Shown: in pieces, positions 14,979 to 26,741 of the stretch
Position numbering within the stretch: position 1 is the stretch's first letter
Layout: every line of letters begins with the position of its first letter
Origin: Marinobacter excellens HL-55
Lineage (GTDB): Bacteria > Pseudomonadota > Gammaproteobacteria > Pseudomonadales > Oleiphilaceae
Length of the DNA: 64,000 nt
NCBI GenBank assembly: GCA_001314845.1
Contig: LJZQ01000016.1
Coordinates: 1-64,000, forward strand
Direction of reading: 5' to 3'
Notes under the pieces: generated by a model
What the model was told of the DNA's origin: nothing
Seen by the model: the letters and a program-made list of their open reading frames with translations, nothing else
The model's database searches: none
Made by a program: the position numbers and the translations under genes

Positions 14979-15251
14979 ACCGGTCAGGAACGTGCGACCT
15001 GGTGTTAAGCCTGTCTTCGAATAGTGGGCAGCGTGGCAACGCACAGTCGGTGCACCAGGGATGGTCGATTACCGGACCGTAAGGCGGCGATCCAGACTGC
15101 TATCGATAGTGCGGTAACGCACGGTGATCAAGGTGATGCGATTATATGCTCCATGAGCTGGCGCCCTGAGCGTCGTAATTTTCTGGAGAAATATCATGGG
15201 CACTAACGGTCAGCAGGGCATCATCCTCAACGTCGTCGTGTGCGTCGATGG
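14979..15251 (+). other. No clear gene; possible coding remnant
   Basis: 273 bases between two broken genes. A frame at 15024-15206 ends in RKAAIQTAIDSAVTHGDQGD then AIICSMSWRPERRNF, which faintly resembles the small DUF2188 family (repeated helix then strand), but its beginning is in another frame. I treat it as decayed sequence. No terminator or tRNA seen. Confidence 0.3.
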
Positions 15252-16166
15252 TCAGTTGACGGGCGGGAAGCTGTTCCGGCTGAAATGACGATGGGCGGCG
15301 ACTGCCTTGATGAATGCCGCCGCGATCCTCGACCGCATCACTACCGTCGGGTAACACCAACGCATCGAACAGAAAGCCCGGGGCGTTCTCAATCGACTTG
15401 TCGGCTTCTACTTTTTCGCCGGAATCACCAACGAACATGCCCACCCTTGGCCCAACGAAATGAACGACGGCTCCAGCGCCCGTCAATGCGCCGAACAGAT
15501 CGACGAGAGACGCATGGTGTACGCCATCGTCGACCAGCACAGCTATCTGCCGGGTGCGAATACCGGCGTGATTTTGCCTTTCTTGGCGAACGGTGCCGCA
15601 CGGGTGACTTTGGCGAACGAATCGTAGGCTTCGAAATAGCCGTGCGCGGCGGAGCCGCGGGCGTGGACGATTCGCTCCGGGATGCGTTCGTGATCAAAAT
15701 GAGTGATTTTTTCTCGCAGAATGAAATCCTCGAGTAACGAGGGCCCGCGCAATCCGGCTTTCAACGAGTTCTGGTTGTCGCCAATGGGTACACCTTGATT
15801 GGTGGTCAGCGCTTGGTCACTGGCATCGACCCGAACCCGGTCGAGCGATGCGACGTTCGCATTGGTGCCCAGCCATGCCGCACTTCCGGTCTTGCCGTTT
15901 GTTGTTTCTTCAGTTGTGGTGCTTGCGGTTATGGCAATTGAATCCGGCTCTGTCGTTCGTCCGGTTGGCGGCGCTGCTGCGTTGTCGTTACCGTGTTCGG
16001 CCGCTTTATTGTTGTTGTAGGGCATTGCGGCTGCCAAACTGTCATTTGCGTGGGCTTGTTTTGCGACTATGTCGTTGGTTCTGAGCACGCCGTCAGAGGT
16101 TTGGCGTCGGTTGCCATTGCTTTTTTTTGCTTGCGATGGCTGAACAGATTTCTTGTTGGCAGACAT
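15252..16166 (-). pseudogene. katE: katE catalase remnant with internal deletions
   Basis: The gene starts at ATG 16166 behind GGAG. The product opens with a low-complexity N-terminal tail, then the clear HPII-catalase segment [40 protein letters not shown]. At about 15541-15560 ([10 protein letters not shown]) the sequence jumps, in a different frame, into the C-terminal flavodoxin-like domain ([58 protein letters not shown]). A second jump then leads to AAFIKAVAAHRHFSRN and TGA at 15252-15254. About 430 codons, including the haem-binding core, are missing; full HPII is about 750 residues. No catalase activity is possible. Confidence 0.85.
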
Positions 16167-16287
16167 GGTGTTCTCCAGCGAGGTAGGGAGTGTGGACAAT
16201 CGGAATGACGTTTGGTCCGCCAGTCGTGTTGTATTCTTATTCCGCCATTGAATTCCATAACGGAGCCCTTGAGTCCGACAGCAGGGG

Positions 16288-19200
16288 TTAACTCAGACTA
16301 ACTTCAACAAAGTGTTCCTGGCGGTCGTCTACCAGTGGGATTCTCTCGCTGGGGCATGGGTTGCCGTCCAGCATCATCAGGGTGACATTTCCATTGGCCT
16401 TACCACTGCACTTGATGGTGATGTGATAGACGGTGCTGCCAAAGCGGTAATGAATCTTGTAGCTCTCCCAATCGGCCGGAACGCAGGGTTCGATCCGCAG
16501 ATGGTCCCCCTCCAGTTGCAGCCCCAGCAGGGTTTCCACGGTCAGTCGGTACATCCAGCCGGCCGCACCTGTGTACCAGGTCCAGCCGCCCCGGCCGGTG
16601 TGCGGCGATACACCGTAGATATCCGCACACATGACGTAGGGCTCAACCTTGTAACGTTCGATGGCTTCAGGTGTGTTGCCGTGGTTAACCGGATTGAGCA
16701 TGGCGAAAAACTCCCAGGCCCGGTCGGTGTCGCCCAGCATGGCAAAGGCCATGGTGGTCCAGATGGCAGCATGGGTATATTGCCCGCCGTTTTCGCGCAC
16801 ACCGGGGATATACCCTTTGATGTAACCGGGCTCCAGCGCTGATGTATCGAAGGGCGGGTCAAGTAGCTGGATGATCTGCTTGTCGCGCCTTACCAGACGC
16901 TCATCTACCGCCATCATCGCCTGCCGGCTTCGCTGCGGGTCACCGCTTTTTGAGATAACAGACCAGCTCTGGCTGATCGAATCGATCTGACATTCGTCGT
17001 TACTGCTGGAACCCAACGGTGTGCCGTCATCGAACCAGGCGCGCCGGTACCAGTCGCCATCCCAGGCCTGGGCTTCGATGTTACTGCGCAGTTGGGCCGC
17101 CTGGTTTCCGCACAATGTGGCAAACTCCTGGTCATCGCGGTCTCGGGCAAGGCCACTAAACAGCTCCAGGTTTTCAATCAGAAACCAGGCCAGCCAAACG
17201 CTCTCGCCGCGACCGTCTTTGCCCACAAGATTCATACCGTCGTTCCAGTCGCCGCAGCCCATTAGTGGTAACTGGTGAGGACCGAAGCGCAGGCCGTATT
17301 TGAGGGCGCGCACGCAGTGCTCGTAAAGGCTGGCGGCCTGCACCGAGCGTTGAGGCTGGTCATAATAAGCCTCCTCTTCGGCGTATAGTTCACGCCCTTC
17401 CAGGAAGTGAATCGGTTCGTCAAGTACCGCTTTATCACCGGTCGTCCGGACGTAACGGCAGGTGGCGTAGGGTAGCCACAAATAGTCGTCAGAAAAATGG
17501 GTGCGTACGCCCTGTCCGTTGGGTGGGTGCCACCAGTGTTGAACGTCACCTTTGAGGAATTGTCTGCCGGCGTGCCGGATCAACTGCTGGCGGGCCAGCC
17601 AGGGCGTGGTGTGGATCAGTGCCATGGTGTCTTGCAGCTGGTCCCGGAAACCGTAGGCGCCGCCGGACTGATAGTAGCCACTGCGGCCCCACAACCTGCA
17701 TGACAGGGTCTGGTACACCAGCCAGCCGTTGGCCAATACGTTCAGCGCAAGGTCGGGGGTATCGACGCTGACCGCCCCAAGGGTGCGATTCCAGTGTTCC
17801 CAGACAGCTTCGAGCGCCTGCCGCGCGCCGGCCTGCCCGCCGAACTGCTGAACAAGGTGCCGGGCTTCATCGGCATTACCTGCAGCGCCGAAGATAAAAA
17901 CGATCTCACGTTCCTGACCAGCGTCCAGCTTGATCCGGGTCTGGATAGCGGCACATGGGTCGAGACCCGCACCGGTTTTACCGGAGAGCCGTTTGCGGCG
18001 CATCGCCGCCGGATTGGCGAGCACGCCGTTGCGACCAATGAATTCGGTGCGATTGCCGCTGACCGACTGGTCGCGTTCGCTGGCCTGGGCAAACACCACC
18101 CGGTTGGCACATTCCCGACCGTAGGCATTGCGGGCAAAGAGTGCGCCCGTGTGCAAGTCCACTTCGGTAACAATGTGCATCAGGTTGGCGTGTCGCCATT
18201 CACCGAGCACCAACTCCCAGTAACCGGTGAGCGACAGGCTGCGGGCACGCTTTGACTCGTTGCGCAGTTTGATCACCGCAAACTTGACTGGAGCATCCAT
18301 GGCAACATAGGTGGACAGTTCCGAGGCAATGCCGGCCTCCAGGTGCTCAAAGACACTGTAGCCAAAGCCATGCCGGCACACATAGCCGGAGCGCCCGCTG
18401 GCAGGCAAGGGAGTTGGCGACCAGAAGGCGCCGGATTCCTCATCACGGAGGTAGAGAGCTTCGCCGCTGCAGTCGGAGACCGGGTCGTTGTGCCAGGGGG
18501 TCAGACGAAATTCGTGGGCATTTTCCACCCAGGTGTAAGCACTACCGCTTTCGCTGACGACGGTGCCGATGTGCGGGCTGGCGATGACGTTGGCCCAGGG
18601 CGCGGGGGTGGTCTGTCCGGGTTCCAGAGTAACGACGTATTCATGGCCATCTGGAGTGAATCCGCCCAGGCCATTGCTGAAAATCCGCTCACGGGGTGCC
18701 AGTGGCTCAGGCGGTCTGGTGCTGGCCGGGCGCGAGAGCTCCAGCAGGTCTGAGGCGCGTTCGGGTGACACCCGGCGATCCACTTGTTCGATCAGGGTTT
18801 CCGCGGTGTCGCTGAAAACGATGCGGGCAACGGTTTGCAGCAGCACTCGTTCGTCTTCGGACAGCTCTTCAGCGCGCCTCACGAAGATGCCGCCGGGTTT
18901 GTCTATCACCTGCGCCTCAGGCCCGGCATTGACCAGCCCCATAATCAGATCCTGCAGCACCGCGCGATAACCGGAAAAACCCTCGTTGACGATCACCAGG
19001 TCTGCGGCAAGGCCTTTCATGCGCCAGTAGGCGTGGGCCTGCATGACCTGCTTGACCAGATCAATGCGGTTTACATCGCCGATCAGCAGCAGAACGATGG
19101 GCAGGTCGCCTGAGATGGCAAAACGCCACAATCCGGACTGGCCCAGCTGATTGCGGGCAATAACACTTGGTGCCGCACGACGCAAAGCGTTGCCGTAAAT

Positions 19201-22200
19201 GACCGAACTGGCCAGACGGCCAAAGATCTGTGCGTCGGCTTCGGTGGCGTTCAGGTGCCGCAGCACTTCCTGACTCTGAAACCAGGCCATTTCGAACGCC
19301 CGCTCAACAAAGTGGCGATCACCGTATTTTTCGATCAGGGCAAGGGCGGCCTCGCGGGTATCCGCAATGCCGGAAATGATTTGCACGCTTGCTGATTCAT
19401 CCGGTGGCAAGGTCAGGGTTCTGCGAATTGCCACGATTGGGTCCAGTACTGCTCCCTGCGTGTTCGACAGGGCTGATGCGTCAGGCATTCTGTCCAGCAT
19501 TGCAGGATTGGCCACCGTTCGCCCGCGCCCTATGAAGCGGGCACGGTCGGTTTCATAGGTTGGCGGGCAGGCAACCGAGCCTGGTGCGGCCATCAGATGA
19601 AACATCCAGGGCACCTGTTCACCTGGTGTCCGCGGGCGCCGAGTGCAGAGTATGGCTTGATGGTCAGGCAGGATCTCGGTCTGAACGAACAGGTTGCTGA
19701 AGGAGCGGTGCGCCAGATCGGCGGTCAGTGGTGCCATGACCACCTCGGCAAAGCTCGTTACCTCTATGTGGCGGGTACGCGATGACTGGTTGGTGAGCGT
19801 GACCCGGCGGATCTCCACGTCGTCTTCCGGAGACACGCTGATCTCGGTATGGGCTTCAATGTTGTGGTCGCGCCGGCGGTATTCTGCGCGTGCCTGCACG
19901 AAGATCGCTTCGTAGTAATCGGCAGGGCTCAGAGTTGGCTGGTGTGCTGTGGACCAGTAGTTTCCGGTGTCGCAATCACGCAGGTAGATGAAGGTGCCCC
20001 AGCCATCGGAGGTGGCGTCCTCGCGCCAGCGGGTAATGGCGAGATCGTGCCAGCGGCTGGTGCCTCCACCGGCATGGGTCGCCATAACGTGATAGCGACC
20101 GTTAGACAGTAGATGAACTTCTGGCAGACGTGTGTCGGGGTCAGTAAACACCCGCATGATCGCACCGACCTCCGCGATGGGCGGGCGAGCGGCCGCGTTG
20201 ACCTCGGCTGCGTGTGGGTGCAGCGTGTCCCCCTTCTTCGGTACCCGCTCCTGCAGCAGCAGCTCGGTCGACCGCACGAGCGGATCAGACATAAAGCGTC
20301 TCTGCATCGGCTGATTGAACAAGACATGGGCAAAGGCCAGCAGGCTCATGCCCTGGTGGTGTGCCATGAAGGTTTCGACGATGGCATTCGGTTTGCCGCG
20401 GGGTACCCGGGTCGGAGTGTAGTCGATGGCTTCGTAAAAACCGTAGGCGCCGAGAAATCCTTGTTCGGCCAACGTCTGCAGGTTGCGGCAAGCCTCGGAT
20501 GGCATCACCATCAGTGCCAGTGCGCTGGCGTAGGGTGCGATCACAAGATCATCGCCGAGACCACGCTTGAAGCCGAGACCGGGCACTCCGAACGCCCGGT
20601 ACTGGTAGACCTGATTGAAGTCGGTGGCGTTGTAACAGGATTCGGAGATACCCCAGGGCACGGCCCGTTGACGTCCATATTCGATCTGACGCGAGACAGC
20701 GGCCTTGCAGGTCTGTTCCAACAGCGTGTTGGCGTAGCTTGGCATGATCAGGTGCGGCATCAGGTATTCGAACATCGAGCCACTCCACGATATCAGGCTG
20801 ACGTCGCCGCCATGACTGGTCAGCAGACGGCCGAGTGCGAACCAGTGCTTTTGCGGCAACTGCCCCTGAGCAATCAGTAGAAAACTGGCCAGGCGCGCTT
20901 CTGAGGCCAGCAAATCGTAACAGGCAGGGTCCCTGCGCCGTTCGCTGACGTCGAAACCGATGGTCAGTAAACCGCTGCCGACATCGTAGAGAAACTCGAA
21001 ATCCATCTCAGCCAGAACGCGGCATCGATCGGTCAGATCGTCGATGAGATCGAGTTGTGACCGGGCACCCGGGCTTTGCGCGTCGGCCAGCTCCGCCCGG
21101 GTTGGCAGGCCATTGCCTTGCCAGGACTCCGGCACCAGAAATCTGAGTTCATCGCGCAGAGCATGCATTTGATGATCGAACGCTTTGGCCCAATAGACCC
21201 GCTCATCGTCCATATCGCCATTAACCGGCAGTGAGGCCAACAGCGCTCCTCCGGTGTCGGCGATCCTGTCCAGTGCGTTCATGGCCTCCGCCAGGGTCTG
21301 CGGTGGACCTTCCAGCGTCAGTGCGTGCAGGGTGTCTCGCAGCATTCGAAGGTTTTCGGTGCGCTCGGGGTGGGGAAAGACGGGAACCTGTTCAGTCAGT
21401 ACGTTCAGAGTGTCTTGCAGCCCCTGCAATGCGTTGGCTGACATCACCGGCAGGTTTTTCAATTCGGCCAGGCCCGCTTGCAGCGTGAGCAGGCTTCCGG
21501 CCAGGTTGCCGCTGTCCACCGATGAAACGTATTGCGGATGCAGCGGTTGCAATGTTCGGGTGTCATACCAGTTAAAAAGATGTCCGCGGTAACGCTCCAA
21601 CTGCTCAATGGTGGTGATTGATTTACCAATGCGGTGCAGGTATTCACCGACCGTGAGATAGCCGAAATCTACCGCCGCCAGATCGGCCAGCAGCGACATG
21701 CCAATGTTGGTGGGTGAGGTACGCGACGCGATGGCCGGAGCCGGATGGATCTGGAAGTTATCGGGCGGCAGCCAGTTGTCTTCCGGACCGACAAAGTCTG
21801 CGAAGTAGCGCCAGGTGCGGCGGGCCGATGTTCGCAGGAAGAGCTGTTGGTCGACGCTCAAATCTGGTCTGGGAGTAGCCAGTGGCTGGCTGATCCACCA
21901 ACCAATAGCCGGCGCCACCAACCACAACATCAGGAAAGGGCTGGCGATAAGCCATACTGTCGGATGGCTGCCCGTGATAACCAGCACGATGCTCAGTGCC
22001 ACAGCAAGCGCCGGGGCAATCCACATTTCCCGGATATAGTCCGCCAGTGTGCGGCAAGCGTTGCGGTGCGCGTAGGCGGGTAGTTGCCATAACAACAAGC
22101 CGCGCCGGGTGAACGGCATGCGTGCACCTGACCGAAAGATCGCGCCGAGACTGATCCTCGTATCGTAAGGTAAAAAAGCCAGTGTCAGCAAAGCCACGGT

Positions 22201-24819
22201 GATCGGGCGGCCTGCGGATGTTCCGATGCGATTGAGGTAGACCAGCCAGTCGCATTGTTCTGGCTTGTGCATCAGATCAATCAGGGTTGACAACAGAACT
22301 GGCAAGAACACCACGATGATGACCACCAGGGGCCAGCCCCAGACCGGCCCGGGTCCGATCAGCCATCCTGCCACCAACAGGGTGAGCAACGCCGGAGCCA
22401 CCAGGCTGCGTCTCAGATTGTCGAAAATTTTCCACAGCGACAGCGCCGATAGCGGATTGGTCTGCCGCTTGGTTGGCCTGCCGTCCTCGCCGGGTGGTCC
22501 CGGCACCCGTGGCATTAGCCAGCCGGCAAGCTGCCAGTCGCCCCGTATCCAGCGGTGGCGGCGGCTGGATTCAATGGCGATGCTGGCGGGCAGTTCCTCG
22601 ATGAGGTCGATGTCGGTCACCAGGGCCGAACGGGCGTAACCGCTTTCCAGCAGGTCATGACTGAGAATCAGGTTTTCCGGAAAGCGTCCGTCCACGGCCT
22701 GACGGAACGCGTCGACATTGTAGATACCCTTGCCGATGAACGAGCCTTCGCCAAAGACATCCTGATAGACATCCGACACCTGGCGAGTGTAGGGATCGAG
22801 CCCTGCATCACCGGCAAACAGTTTGGCAAAGCGTGACCGTCTGGCACTGACCAGGCTTATGGAAGCACGGGGTTGCAGGATGGCGTAGCCTTCGACGATA
22901 CGGCCTTTGGCGTCGTCATAGACCGGACGGTTGAGTGGGTGCGCCATATTGCCGACCAAGGCGCGTGCGGCATCACGGGGTAGCTGGGTGTCGGTATCCA
23001 GAGTAATGACGTACTGGATCGAGTCCAGCACAGACGAATCACCAACGACCTCGGAGAAGGCCGTTTCTGCCTCGCCTCTGAGCCGCGCATTGAACTGCTC
23101 AAGCTTGCCGCGCTTGCGCTCATAGCCCATCCATACCTTTTCGTATGAGTTCCACAAGCGCGGGCGATGAAAGAGGTAAAAGATGCAGGGGCGATCGTCA
23201 CGGTAGGTTGCGTTGAGGGCCTCGATCCCGGATCGCGCGTGGGCAAGCAATGTGTCATCGTTCGGCATGACTTCTTCGGGTGCGTCGTTAAAATCCGTCA
23301 ATAGCGCAAAATACAGGTTGGGGTCGCGATTGCCGAGATAACGTATTTCCAGGGCTTCGAGCAAATGATCGATGTCCTGCGCATTGCTCAGCAAGGTTGG
23401 CACAATCGCCATGCTACGGTGCTCGCTGGGTATGCCGGATGAAAAATCCAGACGTGGCAGTGTTCTTGGTGGCACCAACAGCGTGACCATCATATTGACC
23501 AGGGCAACTGCCAACGCTGAGAGGCCAACCACACCCACAACCCCGAAGAACCAGAAGTGCCAGTCAGGGGCAGAGAACCCATCGAACAGATGCATTGCAA
23601 CCGTGGTGGCCAGCAACGTCAAAAACAGGATCGGGCCAAGATACAGGGACAGGCGGGCAGACCGACAAGCCCGCCTGGCGCTGGTTGTCAGCGACGGCTG
23701 GCAGCTTGCCGATTGTTCGAGCATCGGTCGGCCACTGTCGATCAGGTAGAAACCAACATGGGCGCTACGGTGTTGCGGGCCGTGTTTGACGGCGGCTGCC
23801 CGGGCGAGGGCGACTGCTTTACGGGCAACCGCAATTTCACCACAGGTACTGCCCCGCGCGATGTCCTCAATCGCATGCCGGTAGCGGTCGCGGGTGTCGA
23901 AATCCTGCCGGGCATGGGTGCCTGATGGGTCTTCGCACAGGACTTTTTCGACGACACTGAGGGATTCGACATAGTGCTTCCAGTCCATGGAACCAATAAA
24001 ACGCAGGCTGCCAATGCTGTTAGCGATGGAGATCTGATTGGCTGCGTCAGTTCGGCCGGCGGCTGCCGACAGATTGGTGGCAGTTACTCCCTGTTCGAGT
24101 AGCTTTTGCTCAACCCAGGTCTGCACGAACGCCATGGCCGGCCCCTGCGCCTGAAGCCGATCATAGAACTCTTCTACAAACGGCGCGGTCAGGGGTACAT
24201 CGGCGTGGGCAAATTCGGCCAGCAGCTGAATCAACAGTTTTGGATCACTTTCTGCAGTGGCCAGCATGCGGTCCGCCCATCGAATGGCCGCATCGCGCTC
24301 TTCGCGCCGCTGGGCAATGCGCACACCCACGCGTCGCAGGTTTTCCAGCAGCGCCAGTTGCAGCATGATGGGGAAAGCCCATAACTCCCCCAGCCTAAGG
24401 GGTTCTGCCGCCTGATAGGCAGCAATGAATTGAGTCACGTTGTCACTATCAACGCGGCCGTCCATGTGAGAGATCAGTTCAAGCGCCAGGTCGTAGATCC
24501 GGGGAAATCCCGCCAAGCTGCCCTCAGCCAGACGAGGCAACTGCCGACTGTAGCCGCGGGGGAGGTGTCGGCGGGCGAGACTTATCTGCTGCTCGATCAG
24601 ATAGAAGTTGTCCAGCAGCCAGGCCTCTGTCGGTATGATGCGCTGTCCTGTGGTTGCTGCTGCTGTGACAACGTCGTACGCCTCCATCAGCACACGTGCA
24701 TTGTCCGCCAAACGCGGCAGAAGCCGGTCAGGCCCCGGTTGCGGGTCTATCCGATGGCGGCCGGCCAGGGTGAGGGCGTGGCGTTTTAGCTGTTCAATGC
24801 TGAACAATTCCGCTCGCAA
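16288..24819 (-). CDS. ndvB: Cyclic beta-1,2-glucan synthase (NdvB/Cgs type)
   Basis: 2,843 residues, the same size as NdvB of rhizobia. Order: N-terminal region; membrane segments near residues 395-460; a GT84 glycosyltransferase domain with the DTDT motif at about 605-612 and [13 protein letters not shown] near 755; further membrane helices about 800-980; a glycoamylase-like domain ([11 protein letters not shown] near 1343, GISESCYN); then a carbohydrate-binding and GH94 phosphorylase region containing [12 protein letters not shown] near 2391, [11 protein letters not shown] near 2526 and [18 protein letters not shown]. It polymerises UDP-glucose on the inner membrane and closes the ring; the product is a periplasmic osmoregulatory glucan. 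Monocistronic. No frame breaks seen. Confidence 0.93.
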   Translation of the reverse strand: MRAELFSIEQLKRHALTLAGRHRIDPQPGPDRLLPRLADNARVLMEAYDVVTAAATTGQRIIPTEAWLLDNFYLIEQQISLARRHLPRGYSRQLPRLAEGSLAGFPRIYDLALELISHMDGRVDSDNVTQFIAAYQAAEPLRLGELWAFPIMLQLALLENLRRVGVRIAQRREERDAAIRWADRMLATAESDPKLLIQLLAEFAHADVPLTAPFVEEFYDRLQAQGPAMAFVQTWVEQKLLEQGVTATNLSAAAGRTDAANQISIANSIGSLRFIGSMDWKHYVESLSVVEKVLCEDPSGTHARQDFDTRDRYRHAIEDIARGSTCGEIAVARKAVALARAAAVKHGPQHRSAHVGFYLIDSGRPMLEQSASCQPSLTTSARRACRSARLSLYLGPILFLTLLATTVAMHLFDGFSAPDWHFWFFGVVGVVGLSALAVALVNMMVTLLVPPRTLPRLDFSSGIPSEHRSMAIVPTLLSNAQDIDHLLEALEIRYLGNRDPNLYFALLTDFNDAPEEVMPNDDTLLAHARSGIEALNATYRDDRPCIFYLFHRPRLWNSYEKVWMGYERKRGKLEQFNARLRGEAETAFSEVVGDSSVLDSIQYVITLDTDTQLPRDAARALVGNMAHPLNRPVYDDAKGRIVEGYAILQPRASISLVSARRSRFAKLFAGDAGLDPYTRQVSDVYQDVFGEGSFIGKGIYNVDAFRQAVDGRFPENLILSHDLLESGYARSALVTDIDLIEELPASIAIESSRRHRWIRGDWQLAGWLMPRVPGPPGEDGRPTKRQTNPLSALSLWKIFDNLRRSLVAPALLTLLVAGWLIGPGPVWGWPLVVIIVVFLPVLLSTLIDLMHKPEQCDWLVYLNRIGTSAGRPITVALLTLAFLPYDTRISLGAIFRSGARMPFTRRGLLLWQLPAYAHRNACRTLADYIREMWIAPALAVALSIVLVITGSHPTVWLIASPFLMLWLVAPAIGWWISQPLATPRPDLSVDQQLFLRTSARRTWRYFADFVGPEDNWLPPDNFQIHPAPAIASRTSPTNIGMSLLADLAAVDFGYLTVGEYLHRIGKSITTIEQLERYRGHLFNWYDTRTLQPLHPQYVSSVDSGNLAGSLLTLQAGLAELKNLPVMSANALQGLQDTLNVLTEQVPVFPHPERTENLRMLRDTLHALTLEGPPQTLAEAMNALDRIADTGGALLASLPVNGDMDDERVYWAKAFDHQMHALRDELRFLVPESWQGNGLPTRAELADAQSPGARSQLDLIDDLTDRCRVLAEMDFEFLYDVGSGLLTIGFDVSERRRDPACYDLLASEARLASFLLIAQGQLPQKHWFALGRLLTSHGGDVSLISWSGSMFEYLMPHLIMPSYANTLLEQTCKAAVSRQIEYGRQRAVPWGISESCYNATDFNQVYQYRAFGVPGLGFKRGLGDDLVIAPYASALALMVMPSEACRNLQTLAEQGFLGAYGFYEAIDYTPTRVPRGKPNAIVETFMAHHQGMSLLAFAHVLFNQPMQRRFMSDPLVRSTELLLQERVPKKGDTLHPHAAEVNAAARPPIAEVGAIMRVFTDPDTRLPEVHLLSNGRYHVMATHAGGGTSRWHDLAITRWREDATSDGWGTFIYLRDCDTGNYWSTAHQPTLSPADYYEAIFVQARAEYRRRDHNIEAHTEISVSPEDDVEIRRVTLTNQSSRTRHIEVTSFAEVVMAPLTADLAHRSFSNLFVQTEILPDHQAILCTRRPRTPGEQVPWMFHLMAAPGSVACPPTYETDRARFIGRGRTVANPAMLDRMPDASALSNTQGAVLDPIVAIRRTLTLPPDESASVQIISGIADTREAALALIEKYGDRHFVERAFEMAWFQSQEVLRHLNATEADAQIFGRLASSVIYGNALRRAAPSVIARNQLGQSGLWRFAISGDLPIVLLLIGDVNRIDLVKQVMQAHAYWRMKGLAADLVIVNEGFSGYRAVLQDLIMGLVNAGPEAQVIDKPGGIFVRRAEELSEDERVLLQTVARIVFSDTAETLIEQVDRRVSPERASDLLELSRPASTRPPEPLAPRERIFSNGLGGFTPDGHEYVVTLEPGQTTPAPWANVIASPHIGTVVSESGSAYTWVENAHEFRLTPWHNDPVSDCSGEALYLRDEESGAFWSPTPLPASGRSGYVCRHGFGYSVFEHLEAGIASELSTYVAMDAPVKFAVIKLRNESKRARSLSLTGYWELVLGEWRHANLMHIVTEVDLHTGALFARNAYGRECANRVVFAQASERDQSVSGNRTEFIGRNGVLANPAAMRRKRLSGKTGAGLDPCAAIQTRIKLDAGQEREIVFIFGAAGNADEARHLVQQFGGQAGARQALEAVWEHWNRTLGAVSVDTPDLALNVLANGWLVYQTLSCRLWGRSGYYQSGGAYGFRDQLQDTMALIHTTPWLARQQLIRHAGRQFLKGDVQHWWHPPNGQGVRTHFSDDYLWLPYATCRYVRTTGDKAVLDEPIHFLEGRELYAEEEAYYDQPQRSVQAASLYEHCVRALKYGLRFGPHQLPLMGCGDWNDGMNLVGKDGRGESVWLAWFLIENLELFSGLARDRDDQEFATLCGNQAAQLRSNIEAQAWDGDWYRRAWFDDGTPLGSSSNDECQIDSISQSWSVISKSGDPQRSRQAMMAVDERLVRRDKQIIQLLDPPFDTSALEPGYIKGYIPGVRENGGQYTHAAIWTTMAFAMLGDTDRAWEFFAMLNPVNHGNTPEAIERYKVEPYVMCADIYGVSPHTGRGGWTWYTGAAGWMYRLTVETLLGLQLEGDHLRIEPCVPADWESYKIHYRFGSTVYHITIKCSGKANGNVTLMMLDGNPCPSERIPLVDDRQEHFVEVSLS

Positions 24820-25090
24820 TAGCTCGGTATCCCGGTCGTGGCGCAGCTCGTTCCCGGTCTGTGCCGAGAAACTGAATATTTTGATGGCTTTTGCTCCTTG
24901 CCAGACCGCAGACAGTTAACGATTTTCATGCCGACAGCCAGACCCGTCTGTGCGATACCGAACGTTCGCTAAGTTGGTTACCGCACCGACCGTGATAATG
25001 AATCGAACTACCTTGGGCTTGTACCTGCTGCCCGGCCTAGTCCCGGGCATCAGGAAATATCAATAAGGACTATCGATTGGAGATCAGCGC

Positions 25091-25252
25091 ATGAAGAACG
25101 ATCCGGTTAAAGGAAGTTCCAAGGAAGACGGCCGAAAATCCAGAGATGACGCCCAGAAGATGGCCGAGGAAGAGAAAGCAAAAAACAAGGGAAAAGCCGA
25201 CAAGCGGGGCGATAAGGGTGGCACAGTGTTGGGAGAGATCAATGACAACTAA
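25091..25252 (+). CDS. Small highly charged protein
   Basis: 53 residues, about half Lys, Asp, Glu and Arg (KGSSKEDGRKSRDDAQKMAE), predicted disordered, ending VLGEINDN. The stop overlaps the next gene's ATG at 25242. It resembles stress-induced hydrophilic proteins in composition only. The coupled membrane protein gene and the ribosome-binding site make it a likely real gene. Confidence 0.6.
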   Translation: MKNDPVKGSSKEDGRKSRDDAQKMAEEEKAKNKGKADKRGDKGGTVLGEINDN

Positions 25253-25457
25253 TCGAACCCTGGCTCTGGTTTTGTTGGTGGTCGGTGCGATATTGCTGTT
25301 CTTTGCGTATCAGTCGTCCCAGAGCGTTGGCGATCAGGTGACGGAAGCAGTCACCGGGCGATTCACGGACTCCACCACCTGGTTTCTGATTCTTGGCGCG
25401 GCCGCTGCCGTGGCGGGTGTCGGACTACTGTTGTTCGGTAAGTCCCCACAAAGATAA
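25242..25457 (+). CDS. DUF3185-type two-helix membrane protein
   Basis: 71 residues from ATG 25242: TLALVLLVVGAILLFFAYQS, a short polar stretch QSVGDQVTEAVTGRFTDSTT, then WFLILGAAAAVAGVGLLLFG. This is the layout of the DUF3185 family. The start overlaps the end of the small charged gene, and the PerM-like gene follows 14 bases on, so the three are likely one operon. Role unknown, possibly envelope stress. Confidence 0.85.
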   Translation: MTTNRTLALVLLVVGAILLFFAYQSSQSVGDQVTEAVTGRFTDSTTWFLILGAAAAVAGVGLLLFGKSPQR

Positions 25458-25471
25458 CGCAGGAATCCGCA

Positions 25472-26677
25472 ATGCCTGAGGACGTGCAGGAACCCCGGGA
25501 TGCTGGCGCCAGGGTTGCCGGTCAGAGCCTGCCGCCCGTGCCTGAGGGCAAGCGATTGTTCAACGTTGTTGAGCTTCGCCTGTTCCGCTACACGGCGGTT
25601 CTGCTGTCTCTGGTCGTGTTAACGGCGCTGGCCGCCCTGATTGTATGGTCGTTGGTCTGGATGCTGGATGTGTTTTATAACCTGTTGCTGGCTCTGGCAT
25701 TGGCAGGAGTCTTGGCGCTGGTGCTGTATCCGGTAGTGGAGTTTCTGCAATCCCGGCTTCACATACCCCGTTTTCTGGCGATCATGCTGTTGCTGATCGC
25801 CTTCTTTGCCGGAATCGGCAGCCTTATATTCATGCTTGTGCCTACGTTGATCGGCCAAATCGTTGAATTGATGACCGCCTTGCCCGAGACCTTGGCGCGC
25901 TGGCAGGCCCACTTTTCCCATTACTTCCCGGAACTCAGCAGGATGGTTTCGTCGGGTTTGGATAATAGCTCCAGCGAAGAGTCTGTGCCTGTAATTGCCG
26001 ATCCCGGTACCACCATTTTGTCCTATCTGGGTGTGTTGGCTGGTATCAGCTTTGTGCCTCTGTTTCTGTTTTTTATGCTGCTGTCGGGCAATCTGCTTCG
26101 AGGGCAGGCGTCTGAATTGCTGTCTGTGTTCAGCAGTCACACCCAGCAGAAGGTCCTGTATTTCATGGATGTGTTCGTTGGCTATGTCACCGCGTTTTTT
26201 CGGGGGCAGCTTATCATTGCTGTCTGCATGGGCGTTCTGTATGCCTTTAGCTTTACTGTCATCGGCCTCGACTTCGGCTTGCTCGCAGGGCTGGTGTTGG
26301 GATTGCTGAATATTGTTCCGTTTCTGGGCACTCTTATCGGTCTGTTGGTGATTCTGCCGATCGCCTATTTTCAGCAGGATGGGGGCCTGAATCTGCTGCT
26401 GTTGGGGCTAATGGCCTTCGCTTTCGTGCAGTTGATCGAAAGCTGGCTGTTGACGCCAAAGATCATGGCTAACCGCTCGGGCCTGCACCCAGCGGTGGTT
26501 GTTATATCCCTGTTGTTCTGGGGCACCGCCCTGGGCGGGATTATAGGGATGGTGCTCGCGGTGCCGTTAACGGCGTTCTTTGTCGCCATCTGGAGCGAGA
26601 TCAAGGCCAGCCTTTTACACGCGTTGAGCAACGGAGATGACAATTTATCTGCGTCGATGGACGATTCCGGGGGTTGA
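25472..26677 (+). CDS. AI-2E/PerM-family membrane transporter
   Basis: 401 residues, eight or so hydrophobic segments in the AI-2E pattern: two pairs near residues 35-85, one near 90-120, a long soluble loop about 130-190 (LMTALPETLARWQAHFSHYF), then LFLFFMLLSGNLLRGQ and GLVLGLLNIVPFLGTLIGLL with the family signature NIVPFLGT, and HPAVVVISLLFWGTALGGI. Families of this type export small molecules or ions; the exact substrate is not known. Confidence 0.9.
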   Translation: MPEDVQEPRDAGARVAGQSLPPVPEGKRLFNVVELRLFRYTAVLLSLVVLTALAALIVWSLVWMLDVFYNLLLALALAGVLALVLYPVVEFLQSRLHIPRFLAIMLLLIAFFAGIGSLIFMLVPTLIGQIVELMTALPETLARWQAHFSHYFPELSRMVSSGLDNSSSEESVPVIADPGTTILSYLGVLAGISFVPLFLFFMLLSGNLLRGQASELLSVFSSHTQQKVLYFMDVFVGYVTAFFRGQLIIAVCMGVLYAFSFTVIGLDFGLLAGLVLGLLNIVPFLGTLIGLLVILPIAYFQQDGGLNLLLLGLMAFAFVQLIESWLLTPKIMANRSGLHPAVVVISLLFWGTALGGIIGMVLAVPLTAFFVAIWSEIKASLLHALSNGDDNLSASMDDSGG

Positions 26678-26741
26678 GGTTGGCCAGTAAAGGTGTATAA
26701 ATTCAGGCTAATCCAAGCCCTACCGAATATGGGAGAAGTTG

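Noticed and set aside
15240-15737. 165-codon plus-strand frame across the katE remnant
   Set aside because: Arg-rich antisense of the catalase remains.
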